Below are positions 49,001-61,800 of a stretch of 64,000 nt of DNA, in pieces; positions within the stretch are counted from its first letter, which is position 1; every line of letters begins with the position of its first letter. The stretch spans positions 14,689,766 to 14,753,765 of the forward strand of contig NC_132915.1 of NCBI RefSeq assembly GCF_047675955.1, written 5' to 3'. Under the pieces are notes generated by a model. It saw nothing but the letters and a program-made list of their open reading frames with translations. It made no database searches and was not told where the DNA came from. The translations under genes and the position numbers were made by a program. Source of the DNA: Chlorocebus sabaeus. Lineage: Eukaryota > Chordata > Mammalia > Primates > Cercopithecidae.

Positions 49001-52000
49001 TTGGGGGGAAAGCTATACAACTGAAAAGGATTTCAGAAATTTCCCTGTGATTCATTTTGAAAAGATTAGACATCATGAAAGGCTCATAAGAACTGGAGTA
49101 GAGCTCATCAACAAAATATTCTATGGGACAAAGTCATCGCGTCCCCAGCATGTTTGAGTGATGTAGCACTCATGTGCCTACTTCCTTGAGCTGTGATGAG
49201 AGACCACCATAGCCTCAACACCATGCCCTTTCTGGGTGTGTGTGTGTGTGGGGGGTGATTATTTTGATATAAGAAGTTAACATTTTATTTTCTTTTTGAT
49301 GCTCATATAAAAATGTAATAAAAGCATGTACATCAAATTAGATGTACAATAAAATTATATTGTTTTTATAGCTTTATTTGGTTTTATCTTTAAAATTTAT
49401 GTTGGCTTTGTTTTTTGCAAGAACTCTAACAAAAATTTAATTTGTTTTGTAATTTTACGTAGTTAATTATAATGAAAATATTGAAGGGCGGCAAGATGGT
49501 TGACTTTGAAAAGGATATGCCGTTCAATTGAGTTTGAGAAAGTTTGACCTGTACCTGTGTTTTTATTTTTATTATTTTTACTTTGAAAAGTTTTTCAACT
49601 TTTATTTTAGATTCGGGGGTACATGCACAGATTCGTTATATGGGTATATTACATAATGCTGAGTGTGCCTATATTTTCAATTTAGAGTCTAGATGTTTAT
49701 TCAGGTGAATTCTTAATTTGGGACTTCATGTTTTCTTTGCTCCTTGTCAAAATACAAGTGGGCTTAAAATAAATCATAACCAGTAGTGAAGACATGGAGC
49801 TGAAGTAGTTTGTAGTAGATTATAACTAGAATGGTTTTCTTATGTACTTTACAGATGGACCTAAAATCAGTTTCAGAAGGAGAGTTTTATAAATAATGCA
49901 ATAATATGTTAGCAATATATTTTCAGTGTTATTGTTAATAATACATATTAACAATAAATATTAAAATATATTAATGTATTTTATTATTGCTATTAACAAT
50001 ATATTAACACACACTCACATGCACACATGCACACACCTAGCTAGCTGCATAGATTGAAATATGATATAAAATTCTTGACTCAGAATAAAGACTTTATAAT
50101 TAAGCAGTATTGAGAGAGAGAAAGTTAACTCATCTTTTTAGTTAATTTTAAACATTTGCTAATGGCATAAAAATACTTTTGACTTCTCAGATTTACATGG
50201 CTCATACTTAATTATATTAAGCTCACCTCTCATCTAAGCATGTCTACTTCTTGTTTCTCATATCTGAAGACCTATGTATTGTGCTTATTCTCCCTTTCCA
50301 GTGATTCATGTAAGCATATTGGTAGGATGGTGCCCATGGTGTGTAGTGGGTGGTAAATAAGTCATAACCATCATTGGTAAACTTAGATTCTTATGGAAAT
50401 CAAATGGAAAAGCAAAAGTAAACAGGGATGTATTCAGTTTCTTTTGATTCTCTTGTTCGATATGAATTTCTCCCTCACTTATAACATCTCCAGAGTTTCA
50501 CTAATGTTAAGATCTATATAAGTCAGGAGTTCGAGCCTTTACCCTCCCTATGAAACATCTCCCAGAAGGGTGTTTCCAGACGCTGTGTCAACATTTAGTG
50601 GCAGAAAACTTATGTGTCAAATCATACATTCCAGCAATGTTTCTAATTGCTTATCATTTTCATCAGATGTTTCTAATTGCCTATCATTTTTTGCCGTGTT
50701 GATTAGAAATATAACACCCAGAAAAGCTTATCTTATTTTGTCTTGTGCAACCTGAGAGGATGTGATCTTCTTCATGTATCAGCTCTTCAAGTATTTGAAG
50801 AGAGAAACCGTTAAGGGTTAAGTTGAGTACACCGAATCTTATTTTTCAGATCTGAGGGTCTTGAGTCTGACATTGTGGTTGCCTTTTCCATTTGGGCTCT
50901 CAGCAGCCCTTTTAAGTACAGATGTTATCCAGAAATGGACACAGTGTTCAGAATATAGTCTGACCACCTTAGAGTAAAAAGGCTCATATGTTCTGCATAC
51001 ATTTTTATAAATACAACTTGAGATTGTGTTTATGTCTTAGGTACCCTCATTCTTTTTGTATCAGGAAATAACATGATTTTTTAAATGGCCTTGTTTGTTG
51101 AGTGTTTGATGTAAGGGTCTTTATCTTAACTGATTGCTGCATAGAATGAACGGATGCTGCTTTGAGCATTTTATGTCCCCTAATACCTAATCATGAAATA
51201 CACTGCGGCTCTTAGCAAAAGTGAGAACATCGGCCTACTTGATTCCATCTAATAGCATGTGGTCTATTGCCTGTACGTTCTTGAGCATCCCCAGCCCTCG
51301 GTAAATTGGTCTTCCCCTTTATTACCAGGTCATCCCGCTCTTCCTATGTGGACGAGGACTGTGACTCCCTGGCCCTCTGTGATCCTCTGCAGAGGACAAA
51401 TTGTGAAGTTGACAGCCTGCCTGAAAGCTGCTTCGACAGCGGCTTGTCTACCTTGAGAGATCCCAATGAGTATGACTCAGAAGTGGAATACAAGCACCAG
51501 AGGGGATTTCAGAGGTCACACGGGGTGCAGGAGAGCTTTGGAGGTGATGCTTCAGACACAGATGTAAGCCCTAGAAACCACTGCTCTCCTAGGCCTTCTA
51601 CGTGATTGAAATCTGTCACCTTATTTACCTTCTATCTGTTATGGGAATCTGTTTTAAAGGTCACAAACATAAAGCATAGTTAATAAAATACTTTTTTCTC
51701 CACAGAGTTAGGGAGAAATTCTCATAGATTGCCATTCACTGTCACTCTATTCCTGAATATTAATAGCATTGACTGTTGATTTAGTTGCATAGTTTTCTTC
51801 TTTTTAATCCATCATATATACATTTTAGGCTTTGTTTCTTAACTGCTGACATTTTTTTAAAAAATAGGTTCCTGACATAAGGGATGAAGAGACATTTGGT
51901 TTGGAAGATGTGGCTTCCATCTCAGACTGGAAGCCCCAAGGAACTGTTAGTGAAGGCAGCATTGTTAGTTCATCAAGAAAGCCCATCTCAGCACTCTCCC

Positions 52001-52396
52001 CCCAGGTAGGTGTCTCTGAGACACTCCTGTTCATGAACACTGCTTCTTTTCTGTGCAGTGTTACTTATTAGGATGAAAACTGGCAATACCTTTATCATTC
52101 ACTGTGGCTTTTCCCCCCAGACAGACCTGGTAGATGACAACGCTAAATCTTTTAGCTCACAGAAGGCTTACAAGATTGTGCTTGCTGGGGATGCTGCAGT
52201 GGGGAAGTCTAGTTTCCTCATGAGACTTTGCAAGAATGAATTTCGAGAAAATATAAGCGCCACCCTGGGTATGGCTCCTATTTTGGTTGATAATGGGAAA
52301 ATGATCTTCCTTAGCTCGATTTTCTCGTCTTCAGGGATTACATACACAGATACTCAGTTAAACAGTTTTCTCTTTCTCTGTGTATGTGCACGTATG

Positions 52397-52438
<42 letters not shown>

Positions 52439-52786
52439 TCCTAGTCTATGGAAAGGTCCTTCTTGTTTTGGCCAAGGCCTGCTTTTAGGAAAGGAAGACT
52501 AAAAGGACAGAGATATCTGGCTGGGTGCGGTGGCTTATGCCTCGGCACTTTGGGAGGCCGAGCCAGGCGGATCACTTGAGGTCAGGAGTTCAAGACCAGC
52601 CTGGCCAACATGGCGAAAGCCCATCTCTACCACAAATACAAAAACTAGCCAGGCATGGTGGTGGGTGCTGGTTGTCCCAGCAACTCGGGAGGCTGGAGAG
52701 TCGCTTGAACCTGGGAGGCGGAGGTTGCAGTGAGCCGAGATCGCACCACTGCACTTCAGCCTGGGTGACAGAGTGAGACCCTGCCA

Positions 52787-52823
<37 letters not shown>

Positions 52824-55800
52824 TACCTGCTTAGCCAATCAGATGAATCAAATCAAATTTAGAGCCTGAGATATCAGATTCATTTATTTGGCATGGATTT
52901 CCTGAGTCTCACTAAAAGCAAGATGCTGTTGTAGGTGCAAAGGATACATAGTGAAGAAGGTTGACAATCCCAGCCTGCACTGCACTTACGTCCCAATGGA
53001 GGGAAAGGGTACAAAAAAGAGGTTTAGGGAGTGGTGCAGTTTTACACATGTGGCCAGGAAAACCCTTTCTGCTAAGGTATCATTTGATGTTAACAGAGTG
53101 AAAATATGGATTGCCACTTTGTCATTATGGTCAAAACCATAGCCAGATATATGCTCCGTTCTCCACCTTCACAACAGAACAGTAGAACAAGTAGTATCCT
53201 GATTTCCCAAATGTGCATAATAATCAGTAAAAGGAGCTGAAGATATGCAAATTGTCATTTATTTTTCTTCTTCGTCTAAAGAATTCTTATTTTGATCATC
53301 CGAAATGTTAGAACAGTCCTCTTCACAATGGGTGTCTTTGTAAATTTACGGTTCTCTGATACACTGTTCAGGATGACAAAGCTGAAAGTTTACTTCAATT
53401 TGATTCATAGAAAGACTACATACAGTATTTGGTTCAGTTGTCAGAGACCATGATGCATGTAAGTGTGTGTGTGCTCTAACGTGTGTATATATACACACAC
53501 ATGTGTATACATGTTTAGATATACATACATTTATACACATATACCTACATATACACATACATGCATATACACAAAATATGTGTCTGCACCTACACATATA
53601 CATACACATATACACCTGCACATTCACGCATGCCCACTCATACACACATGTACACACACCCACACACACACACACACAAATATGACTGAGTTCATCCAGT
53701 CATCAGGGAAAATAAAACATAGATTTTTTTCCCTTGGCTCATAAATTAAATCATTCCCCAAGTCAGCCAACCTGCAGATGGTGCCTCTGCACACACGTGT
53801 GGTCTGACTTGCCATTCCTATTTGAAGGTCACTCTCCTTAAAGGTCATGTTAATTCCTCCCTCCCTGGCTGAGCTGTGGCTTATTGGCTTTTGCCTCATC
53901 TAAAGAGGGCTTGAAAGTAAAAAGCCAATGGAATTATTGACATCATGCTCTCCACTCTCATGTTCCTTTTCAGGAGTTGATTTCCAAATGAAAACCCTCA
54001 TTGTGGATGGAGAACGGACAGTTCTGCAGCTCTGGGACACAGCTGGTCAGGAAAGGCAAGTGCTTTCCGCAGCACTGTGGGCTCTCCTGGGTTTGCACTA
54101 ACAAGCCTTGTAGGCCACTTGATGTTCTTCATACTCAAAATTCTATAATTATAACATAATTTATAATTATATGTATAATTACATGTGTAATTATAAAGTG
54201 TATTATAACTGTAAAATGCTTATCTTTTCGCACATCTCCTCCTCCTTCATTTACCTATGACTGCTGTGAGAAGAGGATCTTTAAGCTTCTTTTGAGCCGA
54301 TGTTCAGTTGAGACAGAGAGTGTCCTTTGCTAACAAGAGAGGCAGCACTTTTGAGTGCAGTGACAGCCTGAGGAGCTCCCTGGCTGTAGAACAATAAATG
54401 ATGGAGAAGAGAACCAGTCAGCTCCCCTTGATTAAGGGCAGAGGCACAAACCAGATAGCGGACTCGCATCTCGTGGTGGCAACTTACCTTGCATTCCTCA
54501 CCGATAAGCAGAGCATGCAGCACCGATTTTAATCTTGTCTGACTCCTTGGGAACAAAATCATTCAGTTGTTCAACCCATAAGTATGGGATGCCTGCCTCT
54601 GTACCAGGCATTATTCAGCATGCTAAGATTCAGTGGTGAACAGACAGGCACGAATACCTGCCCCCATGGCACTCATATTCTCTAGCAGAGTGGGAATTTC
54701 AACATTTAAACAATATCTGTGGTTGACATGATTGTATTTTTAAAGTACTTATGAAATATTGCACTGGGTTTCGAGTTAGGGCATGTGTGTTGAGGTGTGC
54801 TCTTCCCACGGCAAATCCCCTGACCCCCATGTGTGTAAAGCCCTGGTATGTTACGGCATTCCACAGGGGTAGTTCCTCCACCCACCCACCTACAACACTT
54901 CCTGACCAGCAGCAAAAATCAGTATTCTCTAGTTTGTACCTCCGTCCAGCCTCCTCTGTCCCACATGTGGCTTCTGGTAGCTTGTTGCTGAGGTTGAAAT
55001 TTTTGGGAACTGTGCCCTCAGCCTTGCCCTGGTTATGCTCTGGGGATTGTAGACATTGTTGGGGTTGTTTGGTAGGGAGAAGGATTGGATTTTCTAAGTC
55101 GGTCACCCAGACTCTCATCCTGTTACCTTTCATTGGGTCATTCGAGACCTTTGAAATGGCTATTTCTCAGTCGTATATTGCAGTGAGAGTCTTCTCAATT
55201 TGGGGTTGATTTTAGAAGATGAGAAAAAATGAGCATAAAAGAGAAGACGAATGAGGCAACACAAACTGACTGATGATGCGGTTTTCTCTTTCTCAGATTC
55301 AGAAGTATTGCCAAGTCTTACTTCAGAAAGGCAGATGGCGTTTTGCTGCTGTATGATGTTACGTGTGAGAAAAGCTTTCTCAATATACGAGAATGGGTAG
55401 ATATGATTGAGGTAAGAAATCACGATGGAGAAACAGAAAATTACATGAGGAAGTTTTAGGCCATCTTGGAAAATGCTGTTGCTCTTCTTTGTCGGAATGA
55501 ACTTGATTAGGAACCGTTGATCCAAGCCATCAGGAAGAACTGGATGCTACAGGCAGAACTGGCAGCATTCATCTCTTCCTCAGGATGTGGGCACGTTTCC
55601 CTGAAGCCAAGGACACTAATGAAGGAAGTTTTGGGGAATAAAACTTCTAGGTTTTCTTATAGATAAAATCAGAATCCCATTGTAAGCAAGTAAAACTCCA
55701 GATCGCCTAGGAAGAAGCTATTACAAACAAGGAGATGGTGTGGTTGGGTGTGTAGTGTAGTTGAGGGCATGTAGGGGCGTCCATGGGCATGGGAAGTACA

Positions 55801-58800
55801 GGTGAAACACCACCTGGATATGAGTGTGTGTCAAGGTTCAGATTGTATGGGAGCTCTCTTCTCTTCTCAGCCTTATTCAGGTAGTGATTTGGGATCTTTA
55901 GATGTCTCAGGGTACTACCGAAATACCAACTGGTATTTTAAATATGAGCGTAGCTTCTGTGCTTTCTGTGGTTAAGTAAGATGATGTCTTTCACCTGAGG
56001 AATGTTTCTGTCCTCTGTTTTCATGGTAAATAATTTTGAAAAGTAGGAAATGATTTTGACCCCATTTAGCATGCTGCCAGCAGTTATTAACATAACACTA
56101 CAGTTCAAGCTATGGTTCAGCATGCTCTCTTGAAAAATAAAAGTAGCGGCTAATACAACTTTTCAAGTAAGTATATTATCTATAATTTAAGCAGGCATCA
56201 AATTGCAGTAGTGGCTGAACAGAGGACTGGTTGCTGTCTGATCTCAATTTAGCTTCTGGCATTATTGTTCACTTTCTAACTAAAGTAGTAATGTGAGAAA
56301 TGACGGATTGCAATTGGCAGTCAGACTTGAACAGTGATAAATAAATATGCACTGTGTTCTACCAACTTATCATGACTTAAAATGATTGTAAACACAGTGA
56401 AAGTGTGTTTACATTTATGTAACATTTTTACTTCACAAAATTTCCCGTGTTATAGTCATCTCTCTAGCATCTGAGAAATGAAATAAAAAACATTATCCTA
56501 ATATTTTGTGAGAAAGTTGAAGCATAGAAAGCATAGGTAGCACTTACTTATTTAGTGGTTAGGAATAGAAGAGGGGCTCACACCAAACCTCCTGATTCAG
56601 CAGTGGTTGTCGTTTTGATAAAGCACCAGCGTGAGCAGAAGATTACTTGAAGAAGCCTCTGACATCAAGAAGGAATCCCAAGGCCTGTAATTCCAGCACT
56701 TTGGGTAGTCAAGGCAGGCAGATGGTTTGAGCCCAGGAGTTCAAGACCAACCTGGGCAACATAGTGAGACCCCATCTGTACAAAAAATACAAATATTACC
56801 TGGGTATGTTAGTGTGGACCTCTAGTCCCAGCTACTTGGGAGGCTGAGGTGGGAGGATCACATGAGCCCTGGGAGGTCAAGGCTGCAGTGAGCCATGATT
56901 GTGCACTGTACTCCAGCCTGAGTGACAGAGCGAGACCCCCATCTCAAATATAAAGGAATCCTAAGGTGTAATTAGAGCATAGAGGAGCGGTAGCTACGCA
57001 AATGAACAAATGGAGATCCCTGGGATAGAGCAGTAAGTCCAGCGAATAACAGATAACCCTAACTCATCTATACTAGTGTTTATAAAATCCACAGCAAAAT
57101 TGTTTTATCGTTGACATTTTGGATTAGTCTTTATTTAAAATCTTTGGGTTATGCTGAAGAAAAGGAGGCACAAAAGCCTAGAACAGCCACAGCGAAATAA
57201 CCCTTATGTCGAGTGGCGCACTGCCATAATTTGCAAAGCACCTTCACGAGCTAAGACATCTTTTCTGCCATTGGTATCACCTTTTCGTAGGGTCTGAAAA
57301 GGAAGAAAACTATAGAAGAGATGAATTCTTAAATTTGTTCTGGATGAAAAATTAGATACTACTAATGGCGTTGTACTTTCACCTTAGAAAAAGAATGGGC
57401 ACAGCGAAGTTTCTCCATGACTTACTCTTTCTAATTTGAGGAAATCCTACAGGGACAGTTTGTATGGCTACTGTAAATATGGGTAGAAATGAGTGGTGTG
57501 ATCACCTGGATAGACCAGAGGATTGAGAAGCAGTAGACTGTCAGCGGTGAACAGACCCTCTTCATTAATAATTGATACACCTCGATGGAAAACTGCTGAG
57601 TTAAAAAATCTTGTAATAGAATTATGGATAAAGTAAAATTATAGCCATTTATTTACCTGGCATGAATATTTTATTGATTGAATATTTGGGTAAAAGCTGA
57701 ATGGAGATACTTGAGATGTCAGATACTTGAGATGTAAGATCTCTTCCCAACATTCAAAAATATTTTTTGACTACCTGGTTCCTGTGTAGCAGTCTAGGTT
57801 CTCTGTGTAGCCCTATCCTTATGGAGCTTGTGTTCTAGTAGGGGAGACAGATGAAAAGCAGCAAACATAGATCAGTAAATGAAATGATATGCTAGAAGGT
57901 GATAATGTTATAGAAACAAAATGAGAGCAGGTTGAAAGGCCTGACGATGAGGAAGTGGGCTGCTGTTTTCATCAAGGCAGCCTCACTGCGAAGGAGATAT
58001 TTAAGTTGAGACTTGAAGGAGGTGCCCTTTACCTCTGTGACTTTGAGGCGTCATTTAGATGCCTGGATTCTTGGGCTTACTGAAATGAATATTTGACTAA
58101 TAACTTTCAAGTGATGCCCCTTGCATCCTGAGATCATCAAAGAAGACAATTAACTAGCACATGAATGAGTGAAACAGCTAATTTTGGAGAAGGCCATTCA
58201 TTCCCGTCTTTCCTTTGATTTTATTACACTCTGGAGCCTTCTGTCCAAGGAATGTTGCCTGAAGAGAAAGGAAGTCAATTACAATTTCATGTTGCGGCAC
58301 GTTTTTTGATCCCGCATCAGGAATAGCCCCAAATCCAATAAGTACACAGGTATCTTTAGTCACTGCAAAGAGTAATTTCCACATGTTTTCCTCAGGGCTG
58401 CCCCTTCTCTTATTTAGGAACCAGAAACTTGTGTTTCTGTGCTAGTCAGGTTGTCTTGTATTCTCATCATAGCCTGCTGAGGTGGGGTATGCCCTCATTC
58501 AGTCCTTCATTTTACAGACAGGGAGACTACAGCAGAAACCTGCGGAGAATTGCCTGATCTCACACAGCCAGTGGGTCCAACTGGTGGAGGGGTGGGTCTC
58601 AGACTTGACTCTGCCACACTCTTCTCACATTCTATGAGTTCCACTGTGACTCTGGGACCCTGTGACCATTGCACAGGCTGACATGGGAGCCTTATCTTAG
58701 AAACCATTACTTTGAAAGATTGGTCCTTGACTCTTTCTTAGAAAAATGTTGACCTTCAGGACTTTTATATTTTGCTTTTGTTGTAAACCAGAGAGCAGTG

Positions 58801-61800
58801 AGTGTGGAACTTCCAGACTGCCTTTTTGTTTCATTATAGCTGAAGAATTACTGTGTGTTTTATGACTATAATAATGAACTTGACTTGTGATCACTAGTGT
58901 TTGAAGTAACAATTGTAGAAAATTATGTGGGCACCACAGCCAAATATGATTCTATGGTCATGCCTTTTGAGTTGATATTGACTTGTTGTGCTCTGTGTGC
59001 TAGAGATAAGAACTTAACAGATATGTGTTTCCTTTGCCGTAAAACTGATTAATCCCAGTGCCTTTTAGCCTTTTCATTAACCTAAGGATGGGGCATTGTG
59101 TAGAGGCAAGGGTTATGGAGTTAGTTTGGACCCAGGCCCTGACCCTTATACCTTCTTATTTAATGTCTCTGAATTTCAGTTTTCTCTTCTATAAATGGGA
59201 AAATGTTTGACTGTTTTTAGAGATGCGTTGGGGTTTAAAGATATCCTCTATATAGGATTTGGCACAAAGGGGGCAAAGGGAAAATGGCAATTGCTGTTGC
59301 TGTTGTTCTGTGGTCAGCGTAATGTGTCCAGTGTTTCATGTGTGCCCCACTTTTCTTTCTTCCTGGTAGGATGCAGCCCATGAGACTGTTCCCATCATGT
59401 TGGTAGGAAACAAGGCTGACGTTCGTGACACTGCTGCTGCAGAGGGACAAAAATGTGTCCCAGGGCACTTTGGAGAGAAACTGGCCATGGTAAGAGTGAG
59501 GAAGCCTCAGAGTTGGAAGAGAACATAGGGGTTTGATGGCTTTGAAGTCAGTGACCTTTCACTTTTGTCTACCTTTGCTTGAGAGGTCCTTTGACAAACC
59601 TCCCCCATCTCAGGCATCTGTCCTTACCACAGGCAGAACTGCCATGACTCCCACCTCTTTTATGCCAAGGATTAAGTCCCTTGGGAAAGTAAAACAATCG
59701 CATAATCATTTTCTCCCATTGAGTATCGTTGACAAAAAGGAACCTAAATAATCCCATCATCTTCCTCCTCCCTCTCACCTGGTTCCTAGAAACCTTCTCT
59801 AGTCCTGGAATCCAAGTAAAGGAAGAAAATGGTGTCCTGTTTTGAAAAGATGGCTTCGGTTTCAGAGGGTTATAATGCCAAAGGTAGAAGATGGTACAGT
59901 GTCTCACCTGTGTGGAAGGGAATTGGAAGACTTCTTCTCTGAGATTTGTGTCTAGTTGATACGAAAAATCACTCCCATATACAAATGCATACACATTTTG
60001 GGGTATGCATTTGTATACAGGAATAAACTCATTCCTATTCAGATTGTTGTCATGGACAGTGTTTATTCTCCCGTCAGTGTCATCTGTCATCATGTCAGAA
60101 TGCTACCTGGCTCTCTTCTGACCTGTCTTACCCATACAAGTACTTAGATGCACTTTGGGGCAAATCAGTTCATATTGCAGCAGTCTGATTTGATGTTGAT
60201 AGTGTTGTCTGTCGTCAGCACCAGGAAAGAACTACTCTGTAGCATATGTATGTGAACTTCAAAAGGAAGTTTCAGTTTTAATATTTTAAGCTGGAATAAT
60301 TGTTCTTGTTTTAAAATTTAGAACTGCACACCAAATGTGATAAGTGTCAAAACTAGGCAATGAAATGCAGAAGAGATTCATTCAATCCGTATTTATTGGT
60401 ATCCACCATGTAAAAAAACACTTCATTATGTGTGGGCCAAGAGCAGAGAACACAGTGAACAGTCCTTGCCCTCGTATTGTTTACTATCTGAGGGAGACGG
60501 ATGTTAAGCTCATGAAATCCACATGCTAGACACAGTCCCACACAGCCACTTTGAGATCTAGTTCTTCTTGGCTGCCTGCCAGCTTTATTCCCTCTCCACG
60601 ATTTCCCAGAGTTCCCAAAGTTTGCTTCTTCATGCATCGTGTGACCTCCATAGTCCCGCATCCTCAAAGGCAGTCTCTGTTTCATCCCATATCGCCCTGG
60701 ATGTAGAGGTCAACACCAGCACTGACGGTTTCTACCAGAAATGCATTTGCTTTGTGGTGTTTGCAGATTTTCTATGGATTTGTGGGCTCATGGGTAAAGT
60801 TCCCATTGTGGCGTTTTTCCCCATTTCCTGGCTTTTCTTATTCTTTCTGTTCTAGAGCAAGTGTCACCTCCTTCCCGTGTTCCACACAGGACTGTTTAAC
60901 CCACACCCAGGCCCACAACACTTAGTTCTCCTTTATTAAGAGAAAACGTCTCCAGCTGGTCAGACAAAGATACACAAAAATAACTTGAGCAATTATAATT
61001 GTGGCAGTTGCTGTGCAGGAGGATCAGAGAGTGCTTGGAAAGTTTACGATGGGAAGTCCTAATACAGACTTTTCAGGGTTAGGAACGACTGAATCTTAAC
61101 TTCAAGGCAGCATTCCCTAAAAATCCCAAAAGTAGGTTAGGTGTCGGACTGGTGGAGGGTGGAGGGAACCTAGGTGATGGGAAGAGCAGGTGCAAAGGTC
61201 CCGAGGTGCAAAGGCTTTGCGGACACTGGAGAATTGGAGGAAGGCAGAGGAAACTGCAGCTCTGTGAGTGAGGGGGGATGAGTGAGGTGGAAGGTGAAGC
61301 TCGGAGCTTGCCTGGGGGGCCATGTGAAGCTGGGCCTCATTGGCCATGGAAAAGCATTTGTACATTATCTAAAGAGGAACAGGAGGCATTGAAAGATTTG
61401 AAGCAGGAGAGTGACATGATATCATATGCACTATGGCTGGGAGGTTGCGTAATAGAAGACTAGAGCGTATCCTTTGGTTTCAGCAAACATGGAGGCTGCT
61501 GGAGCCAGAAAGGAAAAGTTAGCGGGAGGGAGGGTGTGTTAGCTGCTGGCCAAGAGGAAACAGACTCTTGATGGACATTTAAATCCTGAGTGGTTATCTT
61601 GAACTCATTTTTATCTGTCTTGGAATATTTGATAAAGAACATTTGGTAGCATGTGTTTTGACTGTTGGAAATAAAAACCTTAAAACATGAAATGTTCTAT
61701 TTTTTTAAATGTGAAGTAAAAATCCTCCAACTAGGAACTGTTCCTGGAGTAACTATGCTTAAATCATTTTCTTTGTAAGTACTGGAACTCTGAATTCAGT

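Larger units (their letters stand above)
47971..51328 (+). other. RASEF: RASEF intron 9
   Basis: 3.4 kb GT-AG intron, AT-rich. It has an L1 3'-end scrap (49600-49665), a TG run (49237-49250), an AT-rich stretch (49905-50040) and an L3/CR1-like relic (50780-51090). Nothing is assigned in 47975-49230, 49670-49900 or 50045-50775. Confidence 0.8.
52269..53973 (+). other. RASEF: RASEF intron 12
   Basis: 1.7 kb GT-AG intron containing a TG microsatellite (52400-52437), an Alu (52520-52820) and a complex TG/TA/CA microsatellite (53463-53690). 52870-52990 looks like an L2-type tail. Nothing is assigned in 53000-53460 or 53700-53970. Confidence 0.85.
54056..55296 (+). other. RASEF: RASEF intron 13 (GC-AG)
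   Basis: 1.24 kb intron ending TTTCTCAG. It includes an AT-rich run of ATAATTATA palindromes (54140-54210) and an old L2-like tail (54560-54720). Nothing else is assigned. Confidence 0.85.
55412..59369 (+). other. RASEF: RASEF intron 14
   Basis: 4.0 kb GT-AG intron. It holds an AluJ-like copy (56684-56952), an old LINE-like tail (57755-58060) and two MIR fragments (58470-58580, 59095-59260). Nothing is assigned in 55415-56665, 56970-57750, 58065-58465 or 58590-59090. Confidence 0.85.

Noticed and set aside
53346..53899. Several overlapping frames rich in Cys, His, Tyr and Thr on both strands
   Set aside because: They are translations of the TG/TA/CA microsatellite, giving repetitive C-V or H-T dipeptides, not proteins.
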